The notes beneath the pieces were generated by a model. That model ran no database searches, had not been told where the DNA came from, and worked only from the letters and a program-made list of their open reading frames with translations. Positions 21,920 through 32,173 of a stretch of 64,000 nt of DNA are shown piece after piece (within the stretch, counting starts at the first letter, position 1; each line of letters starts with the position of its first letter). The position numbers and the translations under genes were made by a program. This DNA comes from Amia ocellicauda (lineage: Eukaryota; Chordata; Actinopteri; Amiiformes; Amiidae): the NCBI RefSeq assembly GCF_036373705.1, contig NW_027102662.1, positions 310,001-374,000 on the forward strand, given 5' to 3'.

Positions 21920-22961
21920 GCCATTTCACCAACACATATTTTTTCCGGTTCTGGGTTTTTTCAGCTAATATCTTTTCAACTCTGTATACACTGTCTTTAC
22001 CCACAATAATTTTTTGTAACTCGGCTTCGTAAAACGTTCCTTCTATATCCTCCCCGTCATAGTCTTTTAACCGGTACACGGGGGGGTCTCTAGCCAACTG
22101 TTCGGTAACTGTAAAATATTCGTCAGAAAATGTTTGTTCATAACCTTTGGCAAAAGTACTCCTTAGCTTTGAAACGCGAACCACATCACCGATGTTGAAC
22201 TTATAAGTAGTTTTTCCCTTCTTAATAAATGGTCCGTATAATTTTGTATAGACCTGAAAAGAATTACTTTGATCAACATCTATAGACTTCATTTTAATAC
22301 TGGTGTGATACCCTTGGTTGTAAGCATCAATAAAATCCTGAACTTTATCAAAATACTTGAACGTGTTGACCGCTGTAAAATATCTCCACATTTTGGTCTT
22401 TATGGTGCGGTTAAACCTCTCCACTACCGATGCTTTAAGCTCATTTCCGGTGGTGAAATGATGTATTTTGTGTCTCTTCAGTAGATTCTGAAATTCTCTG
22501 TTGAGAAACTCTTTTCCTTAATCAGTCTGCAGTTTTTTAGGACATCGACCCTGGGACAATATATCCTCAAAGGCCCTTGTCACCGCCCAACCTGTTTTAT
22601 TATGTAGAATTCGAGCCCAGGCATATTTTGATTACACATCGATACACATCAACATCAATTTGTGACCATTGTTATGTTTTGATAAATTTGACATATCGAC
22701 TAGATCCATTTGCCATTGTGAGTCTATGTCAGTTGCATATACGCGGTTTCTTTTAAACTTAATCCTGAGAGGTTTATGAAAGGTATAGGCGTCTTGTTCC
22801 CGTAACCATTCTGAAACAACCACAACATTAACCTTCACTCCGGCCTCAGCGAGTCCTCTTTGAAAACCCTTCTTACCCGCCAAACCCCCAATCTTGGCTG
22901 GGTTGTAGTATAGTTCCTGCATTTGGGGAGCTTGCCGAGTCATTCTGTCAAATAACCACAC
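21852..22961 (-). pseudogene. INT: Integrase, E2 copy
   Basis: E2 copy of the chromodomain integrase described at 40418-41527. Core and chromodomain motifs are recognisable; broken. Confidence 0.8.
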
Positions 22962-23115
22962 AGACCCACACTATGCGCAAAGTTTTTATACAAGGTTTTT
23001 TATTCAACTTCAGGAGAGCAGATACCCCTTTTTAGACATTTGAGAAAAGTATAACATACACAACAATTTTTTCTACGGTCCAGACAAAAAGAAATCAGAT
23101 GATTGGTTACTTGAT

Positions 23116-23508
23116 CTATATCAACAAATATACCTGTTTCTTTATCTTGTAGGCACACACCTCAGTTACATATGTAAATAAAACAACAATATGACCTATT
23201 TTAAAAGTAAACAGAGGTGTATTAAACATGCTCAGTAAAAGGTCATACAGATGTTGATGAAATGGCCTAATATCATTCTTGGCCCCCTTGAGCGCTTCAT
23301 CCCAGTGTTCGTACCCCCCGGTCTTTGTTACAGCAGCCATTAACTTTTCCAGGTTTGAAAGTTGATCCTCATCGATGGTTAAATCTGTAGAGAAAAGGCT
23401 CGCGTTGGCTACTTTTCTGTCAAGCACATGGTGTAATAGCGCTCTCAGGTTAGCTGCAGAGTGTTGATGACAGAACCAGTTGCAGAAGCAGTCCAGAACA
23501 TTCCCCAT
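23116..23508 (-). CDS. Small Bcl-2-like protein, E2 copy
   Basis: Open 130-aa frame, near identical to that at 4608-5000. Confidence 0.5.
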   Translation of the reverse strand: MGNVLDCFCNWFCHQHSAANLRALLHHVLDRKVANASLFSTDLTIDEDQLSNLEKLMAAVTKTGGYEHWDEALKGAKNDIRPFHQHLYDLLLSMFNTPLFTFKIGHIVVLFTYVTEVCAYKIKKQVYLLI

Positions 23509-23520
23509 GTTCAAAGTCCC

Positions 23521-24369
23521 TTAGTTCAGGTCAGAGTCTGAATCAGTGGCGTAGATGTCGAATTCTTCGTCGCTGCCCCCAGCTTTAACTTCTTTACGGA
23601 AGAAATAAGCTTTTAGCTTGCCAGCGGTTTTTCTACTCGGCTCATCCAGGTCATTGAGCAGCTGCCCAAGTTTCTCTATTATAAACGGCTCCTTTTTCAG
23701 CTCCAGCAAAATCTCATCTATGATTTTCTGGACTTGTCCCGCAGTGACATGTATGTGGGAGTAAGACAGCGCCTTGATTAGTGCCGGTTTCAGCCACGGT
23801 TTGTTGAGTCTTCTGTAAAACACGTTGAAATAGAACAGGAAATAGTAACGGTCTGGTTCAAACAAACAACTGTGTCTCAACTGACTGGGGTGATTCACTT
23901 CACACCCCCGACAGACTTCTTTCAGAGCTCGGTCGATGAGAGCACTCAGAATATACACCAGGGTGCTTTTAACCACTCTGCTTACTTGGTCACATACCCC
24001 GGGCATAAATCCTGCGTCTTCATCATGCCTCCGGGACAGTCCGATGCTCATTGGGTCGCCTGGTGGTTTGTGGGGTGTTTCTACATCCATTGGACTGACC
24101 CCCTCCTGAGACGCACAGACGGTAGACAGTTCGGCAAAATCAAGGCCCTCCATGAGCTCCAGAGGCTGGGGATCCCCGAGACTCATTTGGACATCCATCG
24201 CACCGCATGTTGTTTCATCCTGAGGGACCGGGGTCTGAGGTCTTGGAGAGTAACCGCAGTCAGAGGGTTCCGGAGTGTATACAAAATCTGGGGAATAGAA
24301 CCAGGGGTGATCCCGGGTTTGAAGAGGCCTGTAGAGCCTGTCGACGTCCGCAGCTTTCGGGTAAGACAT
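23521..24369 (-). CDS. 282-aa Cys/His-cluster protein, E2 copy
   Basis: Open frame of the same length as at 5013-5861, with the Cys/His cluster and acidic tail conserved. ATG at 24369. Confidence 0.6.
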   Translation of the reverse strand: MSYPKAADVDRLYRPLQTRDHPWFYSPDFVYTPEPSDCGYSPRPQTPVPQDETTCGAMDVQMSLGDPQPLELMEGLDFAELSTVCASQEGVSPMDVETPHKPPGDPMSIGLSRRHDEDAGFMPGVCDQVSRVVKSTLVYILSALIDRALKEVCRGCEVNHPSQLRHSCLFEPDRYYFLFYFNVFYRRLNKPWLKPALIKALSYSHIHVTAGQVQKIIDEILLELKKEPFIIEKLGQLLNDLDEPSRKTAGKLKAYFFRKEVKAGGSDEEFDIYATDSDSDLN

Positions 24370-24404
24370 TCTCTTTAATTTTAAACCATGAATGAATTGT
24401 TGTG

Positions 24405-24432
24405 CCTTTTATCCTATCTCTTCACTACGTCA
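24405..24432 (-). promoter_or_regulatory. CRE + TATA promoter of the 282-aa gene (E2)
   Basis: TGACGTA (24426-24432) and ATAAAAGG (24405-24412) on the - strand, with the same spacing as in E1. Confidence 0.55.
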
Positions 24433-24447
24433 CGACACACCGCCCTC

Positions 24448-25158
24448 TTAGAAGAGAGTAGCCCCTGAGCCGTCAGACCCCCCTTCAAAACCCCACACGT
24501 CGTCTGTTTTATCATCGTCGTCGTCATTCAAGGGGGATATATAATCCATAATCCAGCATATTCTCCTTCTAACCAAATCCAGTTGCGAACATTTGGTCAA
24601 GATGTCAAAACCATCATTTATACAGTTTATGACCTCTTTCAAGAACGGCCAGTCCACGGCGTCAAACATAATTTCAGTAACCTGTTTTTCTGGATCCTCC
24701 ACACCCCTTTCAATAGGGTTTGTAATCAGGGTACTGCTAAACAAAATCTTACGATCTGTAGTTAGAGATAGACTCTTCACCACTCTACCGTAGTTCTGCA
24801 AGCTTTCCCATTCACACCTTTCAAAACCCTGAGTCGGAGACTCCATTTCGCATTCTCTTGGACCCTCTTGCAAGCCTTCTAGAGTCTTATCCACAAGCCC
24901 CAGATATTTCCAGGCCATCACCTTCAACCAGTCCTCATAAGAGTATTCAATTACCGTCTCAAAAGGTTCCAACGTACCCTCCTTCTCTCCCAAAGCAAAA
25001 AGCTCCACTCCAACATAGCCGGGATCCCTTTTAAAGCGGTAACCCTGTCGAGCCCCCCAGAACAACACCCAGGAGCGTTCAATCTTCAAATTGGTGAGTA
25101 CAGGAACCCTTGCCCGGGATTGTTTCTTGCGGGGTTTCATGTTGATGTCGCTGGACAT
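24448..25158 (-). CDS. 236-aa unknown protein next to the right terminus
   Basis: 236 aa, open in E2 and E3. The N-terminus is basic (MKPRKKQSRARVP), the middle is mixed and Trp-rich, and the C-terminus is acidic (DDDDDKTDDVWGF, then a Gly/Ser tail). No domain recognised and no membrane segment. It is the first gene inward from the right inverted repeat, behind a TATA-like box and three CRE-like sites, so an early regulatory role is plausible. ATG at 25158 chosen because the basic N-terminus begins there in every copy. Confidence 0.55.
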   Translation of the reverse strand: MSSDINMKPRKKQSRARVPVLTNLKIERSWVLFWGARQGYRFKRDPGYVGVELFALGEKEGTLEPFETVIEYSYEDWLKVMAWKYLGLVDKTLEGLQEGPRECEMESPTQGFERCEWESLQNYGRVVKSLSLTTDRKILFSSTLITNPIERGVEDPEKQVTEIMFDAVDWPFLKEVINCINDGFDILTKCSQLDLVRRRICWIMDYISPLNDDDDDKTDDVWGFEGGSDGSGATLF

Positions 25159-25276
25159 GTTGAAGAAGCGGGATGTTTCAGAAGCTGAGAATTAAAGAGG
25201 TATTGCCTAAAAGAAGCGCGGGTTCTTAAATAGAGAGGAGAGTTTCGGGGCGTTGCCTTCAGAGGGGTGGGGGTAT
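25159..25276 (-). promoter_or_regulatory. Leader/promoter of the 236-aa gene (E2)
   Basis: Contains the same TATTTAAG box as E1, upstream of the ATG on the - strand. Confidence 0.4.
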
Positions 25277-25461
25277 TTATGGGTGGCCTTGTTGTTCAGG
25301 GTTTTATGGGTGTACACTTTCTGACGGATATGACGTAGGAATAATTAAGGAAATAACTCTACCTAAAATCACGCCCCCCAATTATGACTTAGGAATATTA
25401 ATAAGCTTAGGGCATACGTCATAACAAAATAGGCCGCGCCCAAAAAACCCTACTATCTACT
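25277..25461. repeat. Right terminal inverted repeat of E2
   Basis: 185 bp, nearly identical to the right repeats of E1 and E3. Confidence 0.9.
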
Positions 25462-25467
25462 CTTATG
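25462..25467. repeat. Target-site duplication CTTATG (right of E2)
   Basis: Abuts the right inverted repeat and continues into TAGTTGAAGG exactly as at empty sites. Confidence 0.8.
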
Positions 25468-25777
25468 TAGTTGAAGGCGCAGTATAGCTCTGATAGTCTG
25501 GTGGTGACGGAAGACCACCAGCCGTTTGAACAAGCCATTCAGCATCACCTTGTTGGGTTAAGTGCAGGCACTGTCAGAGCGCAGGGCGTCCTGCCTTTGA
25601 AAGAGTTTCCGAAGTGTCCTGATGTGCCCTTTTGCAATGCCAAACAGGTCAGTGAAAATGGCATCCTTTCGCGGCACTTCAGACGCCATCTCATAGCCAA
25701 GCCGACCTGAAACGCCTGAGCACGTTTTACCAGCAGGCTTCAACGGTAACCGTTCGAAGCAAGAGGCAGCGGTGTCA

Positions 25778-25850
25778 GTTTCCGTAGTGTAACGGTTATC
25801 ACGTTTGCCTAACGCGCGAAAGGTCCCTGGTTCGAAACCGGGCGGAAACA
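25778..25850 (+). tRNA. tRNA-Val(AAC)
   Basis: 73 bases with anticodon AAC, an intact acceptor stem and T arm; wobble pairs in the anticodon and T stems and one change in the D arm (TAACGG). TTTT follows about 20 bases downstream. Probably still able to fold. Confidence 0.8.
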
Positions 25851-26014
25851 GCCTGCTGTGGGCCGGTCCTTTTCATCCTGCTTGCCCTCGTGGTTCCCCG
25901 GAGGCGGTGGGTGGTTTTTCTTCGTTGGAGTGCCCGAAATCGGTGCACTCACAGCGTCCGTCCGTCGACAGGTTGAAATTGTAAGTGCTGGTGTAGGCAC
26001 TTTTAATTAAAATC

Positions 26015-26098
26015 TGATGATGATGATGATGATGTTGTTGTTCTTGTTCTTTTGTTGCTGTTGTTTTTGTTGTTGTTCTTGTTGTTCTTGTTGTCGTC
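26015..26098. repeat. TGA/TTG/TTC microsatellite
   Basis: Long version of the unit's microsatellite. Confidence 0.9.
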
Positions 26099-26451
26099 GT
26101 GGTCGCCGTCATTATTATTGTTAAAGTAAAGCAGTAGTTAGATTTGTTGCTACCGTAAGGTGTAGAAGGCACAATAGCTCTGTGATTGTCTGATGGTGGC
26201 AAAAGACGAGCAGCAGCTGTTTGAACAAGCCATTGAGCATCACCTTGTTGGGGTAAGTGTAAGTCTTGTCATAGCTCAGGGCGTTCTTCCTTTGAAAGAG
26301 TTTCCAAAGTGTCCTGATGTGCCCTTGAGCAATGCAAAATAGGTCAGTGAAAATAGAAACCTTTATCTCACAGGCTGGCCCACAGGAAATGCCTGTGCGC
26401 GTTTTACCAGCCTACTTCAATGGGAGCCATTCGAAACGCCAGGATGGGTTG

Positions 26452-26524
26452 GTTTCCGTAGTGTAGTGGCTATCACATTCACCTAACACGCGAATGGTCC
26501 CCGGTTCGAAACCGGGCGGAAACA
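26452..26524 (+). tRNA. tRNA-Val(AAC), in a CAC-type unit
   Basis: 73 bases with anticodon AAC, but the surrounding unit is the type that carries CAC elsewhere. The anticodon stem has an A-G mismatch and the base after it differs from its sisters. Acceptor stem and T arm are intact. Function uncertain. Confidence 0.7.
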
Positions 26525-26986
26525 ACCCGCGGTGCACGCGTGCCAGTACCGTGTTACCCGTCCTCATCTCCCTGCCCCAAGGCCGGCCGTCGTTTTCTCT
26601 TCCTCGGAGTGGCAAGAAATCCTGACCTTGAGAAGAAATGATCGCAAAAGGGTAGCTTTGCGAGGCGCTGGAACTGACACTTTTAAAATCGATACATGTT
26701 GTTGCTGTTACTATACGACCGTAGCAGGATCGGCGACATTGCTGTTACTCTTATGTAGTTGAAGGCGCAGTATAGCTCTGATAGTCTGGTGGTGACGGAA
26801 GACCACCAGCCGTTTGAACAAGCCATTCAGCATCACCTTGTTGGGCTAAGTGCAGGCACTGTCAGAGCGCAGGGCGTCCTGCCTTTGAAAGAGTTTCCGA
26901 AGTGTCCCGAAATCGGTGCACTCAGAGCGTCCGTCCGTCGACAGGTTGAAATTGTTAACACTGGTGTAGCCACTTTTAATTAAAAT

Positions 26987-27060
26987 CTGATGATGATGTT
27001 GTTGTTCTTGTTCTTGTTGTTGTTGTTGTTCTTGTTTTTCTTGTTGTTCTTGTTGTCGTC
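26987..27060. repeat. TGA/TTG/TTC microsatellite
   Basis: Microsatellite of the last unit of spacer 2. Confidence 0.9.
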
Positions 27061-27413
27061 GTGGTCGCCGTCATTATTATTGTTAAAGTAAAGCAGTAGT
27101 TAGATTTGTAGCTACCGTAAGGTGTAGAAGGCACAATAGCTCTGTGATTGTCTGATGGTGGCACAAGACGAGCAGCAGCTGTTTGAACAAGCCATTGAGC
27201 ATCACCTTGTTGGGGTAAGTGTTAGTCTTGTCATAGCTCAGGGCGTTCTTCCTTTGAAAGAGTTTCCAAAGTGTCCTGATGTGCCCTTGAGCAATGCAAA
27301 ATAGGTCAGTGAAAATAGAAACCTTTATCTCACAGGCTGGCCCACGGGAAACGCCTGTGTGTGTTTTACCAGCCGGCTTCGATGGGAGCCATTCGAAACA
27401 CCAGGACGGGGCG

Positions 27414-27486
27414 GTTTCCGTAGTGTAGTGGCTATCACGTTCGCCTCACACGTGAAAGGTCCCCGGTTCGAAACCGGGTGGAAACA
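27414..27486 (+). tRNA. tRNA-Val(CAC) upstream of E3
   Basis: 73-base cloverleaf with anticodon CAC; two G-T wobble pairs, one in the acceptor stem and one in the anticodon stem. Its 3' end lies 226 bases before the CTTATG at which E3 is inserted. Confidence 0.87.
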
Positions 27487-27711
27487 ACCCGCGGTGCACA
27501 TGTGCCAGTGCCGTGTTACCCGTCCCCATCTCTCTGCCCCAAGGCTGGCTGTAGTTTTCTCTTCCTCGGAGTGGCAAGAAATCCTGACCTTGAGAACAAA
27601 CGATCGCAGAAGGGTAGCTTTGCGAGGCGCTGGAACTGACACTTTTAAAATCGATACATGTTGTTGCTGTTACAATACGACCGTAGCAGGATCGGCGACA
27701 TTGCTGTTACT

Positions 27712-27717
27712 CTTATG
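27712..27717. repeat. Target-site duplication CTTATG (left of E3)
   Basis: Directly before the AGTAGAT tip of the left inverted repeat. Its partner is at 44027-44032. Confidence 0.88.
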
Positions 27718-27902
27718 AGTAGATGGTAGGGTTTTATGGGCGCGGCCTATTTTGTTATGACGTATGCCCTAAGCTTATTAATATTCCTACGTCATAATTG
27801 GGGGGCGTGATTTTAGGTAGAGTTATTTCCTTAATTATTCCTACGTCATATCCGTCAGAAAGTGTACACCCATAAAACCCTGAACAACAAGGCCGCCCAT
27901 AA
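27718..27902. repeat. Left terminal inverted repeat of E3
   Basis: 185 bp beginning 5'-AG, inverted relative to 43843-44026. Contains three TGACGTA sites (27758-27764, and reversed at 27788-27794 and 27842-27848) and an AAGCTTATTAATATT core. Confidence 0.95.
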
Positions 27903-28020
27903 CCTGTTGTTCTTGTTGTTCTTGTTGGTCAACTGTAGAGTGTGAATGGGTCGGCTCTTCCTGTAGTGTTTGGGGGTCTTTTTTAAATATACATGTAATG
28001 GTTTAGTAAATCTAAACCGT

Positions 28021-28250
28021 TATAAGATCAACAAGTTCTGTTGTCTGTAATGGTCCCAGGTCTTAACAATGCCAGTTTTGAATAGTGCGTTTATCATATT
28101 CACACTGTCTCTGTCTGTCTCTCTCTCTCTCTCGCCCAATCATTTTATAAGATCAACAAGTTCTGTTGTCTGTTATGATCCCAGGTCCTAACAATGCCTG
28201 TTTTGCATAGGGTACTTATGTTATCCACACTGTATCTGGCTCTGTCTCTC
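28021..28250. repeat. Tandem direct repeat, period 125 bp
   Basis: A block starting TATAAGATCAACAAGTTCTG occurs at 28021 and again at 28146, each about 105 bp and clearly diverged. The same pair occurs in E5 at 62898 and 63023. Could be a regulatory duplication. Confidence 0.8.
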
Positions 28251-29096
28251 CCCTCAAATTTAATTAAAAATAAAATTAAAAAAGAGGGTGTGTGTGTGGG
28301 TGTTTGTGTGTATAGGTTAATTGTTTTTGTAAAAAAAAAAAAAAAAAAAGCTGTGGTTATATTTTATCTCTCACATAATGTGTTCAGTCGTTTTACTTAA
28401 ATACATTCTAGGGTCTTAAAGCTCATGAGAGTTAGACTTAAGATAAGGATATGCTTTTAAGGTATTTTAGCAGTCTCAATCCCTGATGATAAGGAATCGT
28501 TTAAAAAATAAAAACAACTGATCACTCAATGCTAAATAGATCACAACACTCAAGGCTAAATCACTCACACCATGGGGGGCGGGGGTGGGCTCAGACAACA
28601 GTAGGTATGGCGTGTGGTATCAAAACATTCAGAATACTTTTAACCTATATAATTTATAAGCTTTGTAAAATAAACCCAAATATCTCTTTTGCGGGGATAA
28701 ACGCTGATCTGAGTAGTTTGTGACTTGTTTTATACCAAACAAAGCATCGCTATTAAAAAAAAAAAAAAAAATCACTGTAAAAGCGCTAGTTATTTTAGAT
28801 CTTTATAGTTATTTTCTTGGCTCAGGTTGTTTTTTAGCGCTTATAAAGGCCTGAAATATTCTTAGTGGTTTGTTGACTATAGGTCTTGATGCTTAAAAAT
28901 GTTTTTTTGAGAGACCTAAAGGTTCTAATAAAAGTTTAGAGTAGAGAGGAAGAGATCGTCTCCATCTTGGTTTCTATTTGAAATTTGATGCAGTGTCATT
29001 TTATTGGTTGGTTTTGATATGTTAATTGGTAACAGGGCGGCACAAAGGCCAGACCAGAACAATGCCTTACAAGCAGATCCGGCATGTGGCCATCAG

Positions 29097-29104
29097 TATA
29101 AGTA
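29097..29104 (+). promoter_or_regulatory. TATA box of the spliced gene (E3)
   Basis: TATAAGTA, 66 bases before the ATG at 29170, conserved in E2, E4 and E5. Confidence 0.55.
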
Positions 29105-29169
29105 TGAAGGTCTGGTCTTCAGCTCGACAGACTCATACTGACCTTTCGATTTAAGACTAAAGATCAACA

Positions 29170-31192
29170 ATGTCCGGAAACAACATCAGCGACTTCGATT
29201 TAAACGAGTTTTTAGGCAAGTCTTCAGATTATTTTCATTGACTCAGAGCGTGTTGTGTGCATGTATTGTAAATAAGGCTATAACATTTGTTTTAAGTTCT
29301 GTAAAATTATTTTTCAGCCAGTCAACAGGAGTTAATTCCCAACGCTGAGGAGATCATCTGGAACAACGACGGTAAGATTTTTGTGTTTGCGCTCATGGGT
29401 TCTTATGTATGGGTGTGTGTGGTTTTGAAGCGGCTCATTAGAGTTATGAAAACGTTTTAATATATATTAATGCCGGTCTCTTTAATTACACAGAAACTAT
29501 CGAAAGGCCTGTGATTAATGTCTCGACCAAGAGAAGTGGTTGTCCCTAGACAGGCTGTCTGCCGACCGGGTAAGAACTAAACCCCTGTTTGTTTGTATAA
29601 CGTTTCTGTAAGATGTTTGAGTCCAGTTTTGTTAATTTTAAAAAAATTATCCTGTCTAACAGTATTAAGAAACGTGGTTCGAGACAACGAAAGGCCTTCT
29701 ACATCGAGGGCTTGTTTCGTTTTACCTTCGAGAACCGTAACCTTTCAAGAATCTGAAAGGCCGTCAGCCCCGGTATCTGATAGCTGTGAGTATATGTCTG
29801 CAGCCTGTAAGAGGTTAAAGCTTTTTATAAAGCGGTGTGGTTAAAGGTTAAACATGTCTCTTACCTTCACAGCGGTGCAAAAAGCTAAACCAGCCGAAAA
29901 ACATAAGAAACGATTATTCTGTGGAGGTAAGTAAGATCTTTCAAACTTTAATGTTTTTAAAAGGGCTTTGTTTGCCCGTTGAGGGCTAATATTTAAGCGA
30001 TGGGTGACCGTTTCCTGTAGGGCGGGGGGTTCTGGGAAAGATCTTTAGAAGTCCGGACAGATCTAGGCTTGTTTCTGGGGAACGTGTTTAGAAATGACCG
30101 ATTGCCGTACCGTCTGGTTAGGAAGTAAAGCCGTCCGAAAGGGTTTAGTAAGTTGTTTGGCTTATCTCCCGCTATTATACTTCTGTTTTAAAGTGGTTGT
30201 AGGAAAAGGCTTGAAGGTGTTCATTGTATTTAATATTTAAACAGATCATGAAAACGTTTGTGAAACAGGAAGTCCCGGGATCAGGAAGCGTTAACACTTG
30301 GAAGGTTCGTTTAAAAATGAAATGTTGTTGTGTGTGTGTGTGTTTTATTAACAATATTACAGTTTTTAAAGAAACATTTAAGAAACAGTTTATTTACAGC
30401 GGCTTCTCTGTTTTACATTTATTATCAAGTCCTAATAAATATATTGTCTGTAAATAATAAGGCGTTGTAGTGAATGTCTAAGGCTATTTTCAAAGGTCTA
30501 AAAAAGCTAAAGGTTTTGAATGTCCTGGACATGTTGTTTTAAGTTTGATTTCTGTCGCCGTTTAAAGATGTAAATGTAATGTATATTTTTATTCTTCCCA
30601 AGACTCTTCTGTGGATGAGCTATTGAGGACAATTACCCCGTCTAAGTGGGATCAAACATCTTCCCCGGTGAGATCACCGATAGGATCCCCCACGGTGGTC
30701 TTGGAGACCCCCCAACATCTACTCAGGCCACAGCCTTCTGGGGGTAATTCAACACCCCAGATTCAGCCCGCCGCATTGTCGGGCGGAACAAATACAGGCA
30801 TCCAACAACCTCAGGGGTCGCCGTCAGTCAGGGCTGACACACCACCCAACGACGGCCTGGTTTCAACATCGTCCCCCCAGACCCGTTTCTTGGCTACAGA
30901 AACGCGGAACAGTACCCCGCGCTTGGCCAGGGTGTTACCGCAAAGGCCTTCTTGGTGTCCGTCCATGAGTATACGCTCGCTCCCTGCCTCCTTCGACCGA
31001 GATTTACCGGAGCGACCATCCTTTGAAGCTGAGCCAGGCCACCAGCCCCCGGAGCTACTTCCTGAAGGTCGGCATGAGTTGCTACATACTTAGTTACAAA
31101 ATCAAAGACTTGTGTTAGTGGGGCAAAACCTGGTGATAGAGAGCCAAAACACCCTTATTAATACCCTTACTAACGAATTGTACCGTATTTAA
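29170..31192 (+). pseudogene. Multi-exon regulatory gene, E3 copy
   Basis: E3 copy of the gene at 10485-12525, with the same exon-like blocks and splice-like signals and the Pro/Ser-rich last exon. Probably broken. Confidence 0.5.
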
Positions 31193-31375
31193 TGTATTAA
31201 TAGACACAAAACGCCTTACTATTGTGGGTTGTTGGAAAAATAAAAAATAAATTAAAAAATGTCCTGACTTGGTAAAAGAACTCACAAACTAAAGGATTAT
31301 GAACAAGCTAGGGCCCCAAAAAGACCTTCCCGAGAGAACATCCCCGGCCCTGTTGTGAACTCCTCTGATGTCCCA

Positions 31376-32173
31376 ATGAACCTGGAACTATTACAAATGA
31401 TAAATAATTTAAATAACCCCCAATTACCACCGATAGAATGTGAATTAACAGACTTACCGGTGAACCCCGACCTGTTACAGATGGTCAATGATCTAAATAA
31501 CCACCTCCCACCGGTAGCGCTTATAGAGGTTCACCCCCTAGTTCACCCCGATTTGTTTGAAATGGTGGAGGCTTTGGAGGAGCTACCCCGACCAAATTCT
31601 GCCCCTATTATAAATGATTTGAGACAATTAGAACACAGGATGGCGGCAGAAGCAGCCATCACTATAGAGGAGGGTCTTGACATTAACCGGTTGGATATCT
31701 TTGAAGGACTTTTACAGGCTTTAAATGAGCCTCCTCAAAAAGGGGGTTTTGTAGATGTCAGCAGTGGGGGTGTTCGGAATGTGGAGGGTTCTGAGACTGA
31801 TAAGGCTGTGGAGGACATGCTCTGTGAGAATGTAGGGGGTGAAGGCTTTGTTCAAAATGATGATGTGTCCAAGAGTACCAGTGATCCCGTGATTATAGAT
31901 AGACCGGCCTATAACAATTTTGAAATGATTCAGCGTTTTAATTTTGCAGAACTTTTAAATTGTGACAATTATGCAGAAATATTTGTCAACATACACGAGG
32001 CCTTGCAGAAAATGCTTGAACAGGTTGCTGAAAGGGTCAGACCTCGAGATGTTGTACAGTTAGAACTCAGAGGGGATGATTTGTTTAGCAACCTATCTGT
32101 AATGCTGAGTGGAGATAATTTAGATGTCTGGCTAAAATCGAAGCGTTATTGCAAAGTAACGCAGCCATCTTAG
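31376..32173 (+). CDS. Acidic protein with triplicated motif, E3 copy
   Basis: Open frame matching 12709-13506, with the three LLQM/LFEM motif repeats kept. Confidence 0.45.
   Translation: MNLELLQMINNLNNPQLPPIECELTDLPVNPDLLQMVNDLNNHLPPVALIEVHPLVHPDLFEMVEALEELPRPNSAPIINDLRQLEHRMAAEAAITIEEGLDINRLDIFEGLLQALNEPPQKGGFVDVSSGGVRNVEGSETDKAVEDMLCENVGGEGFVQNDDVSKSTSDPVIIDRPAYNNFEMIQRFNFAELLNCDNYAEIFVNIHEALQKMLEQVAERVRPRDVVQLELRGDDLFSNLSVMLSGDNLDVWLKSKRYCKVTQPS

Larger units (their letters stand above)
9911..25461. mobile_element. Polinton/Maverick copy E2
   Basis: Polinton copy with a shortened left boundary (about 9911, lacking the left inverted repeat) and a normal right inverted repeat (25277-25461). 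It carries all + and - strand genes of the family. It is a fossil with about ten breaks spread over the polymerase, ATPase and virion genes. Similarity to E3 and E4 is very high by eye, so its age as a duplicate is low. Confidence 0.93.
25462..27717. repeat. Spacer 2: tandem tRNA-Val repeat units
   Basis: 2.26 kb between the right end of E2 and the left end of E3. Holds three tRNA-Val loci (25778, 26452, 27414), two microsatellites, and an empty target site at 26750-26755. No protein gene. Confidence 0.88.
27903..29169. other. Left non-coding region of E3
   Basis: 1.27 kb without a convincing gene. Holds a direct repeat (28021 and 28146), a CT-rich microsatellite (about 28105-28133), a GT-rich stretch, A-rich tracts (28331-28349 and 28755-28771), and the TATAAGTA promoter box at 29097-29104. 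Confidence 0.6.

Noticed and set aside
28194-28400. 68-aa open frame in the left region of E3, also in E5
   Set aside because: Low-complexity GT- and A-rich sequence; no ATG context or homologue recognised.
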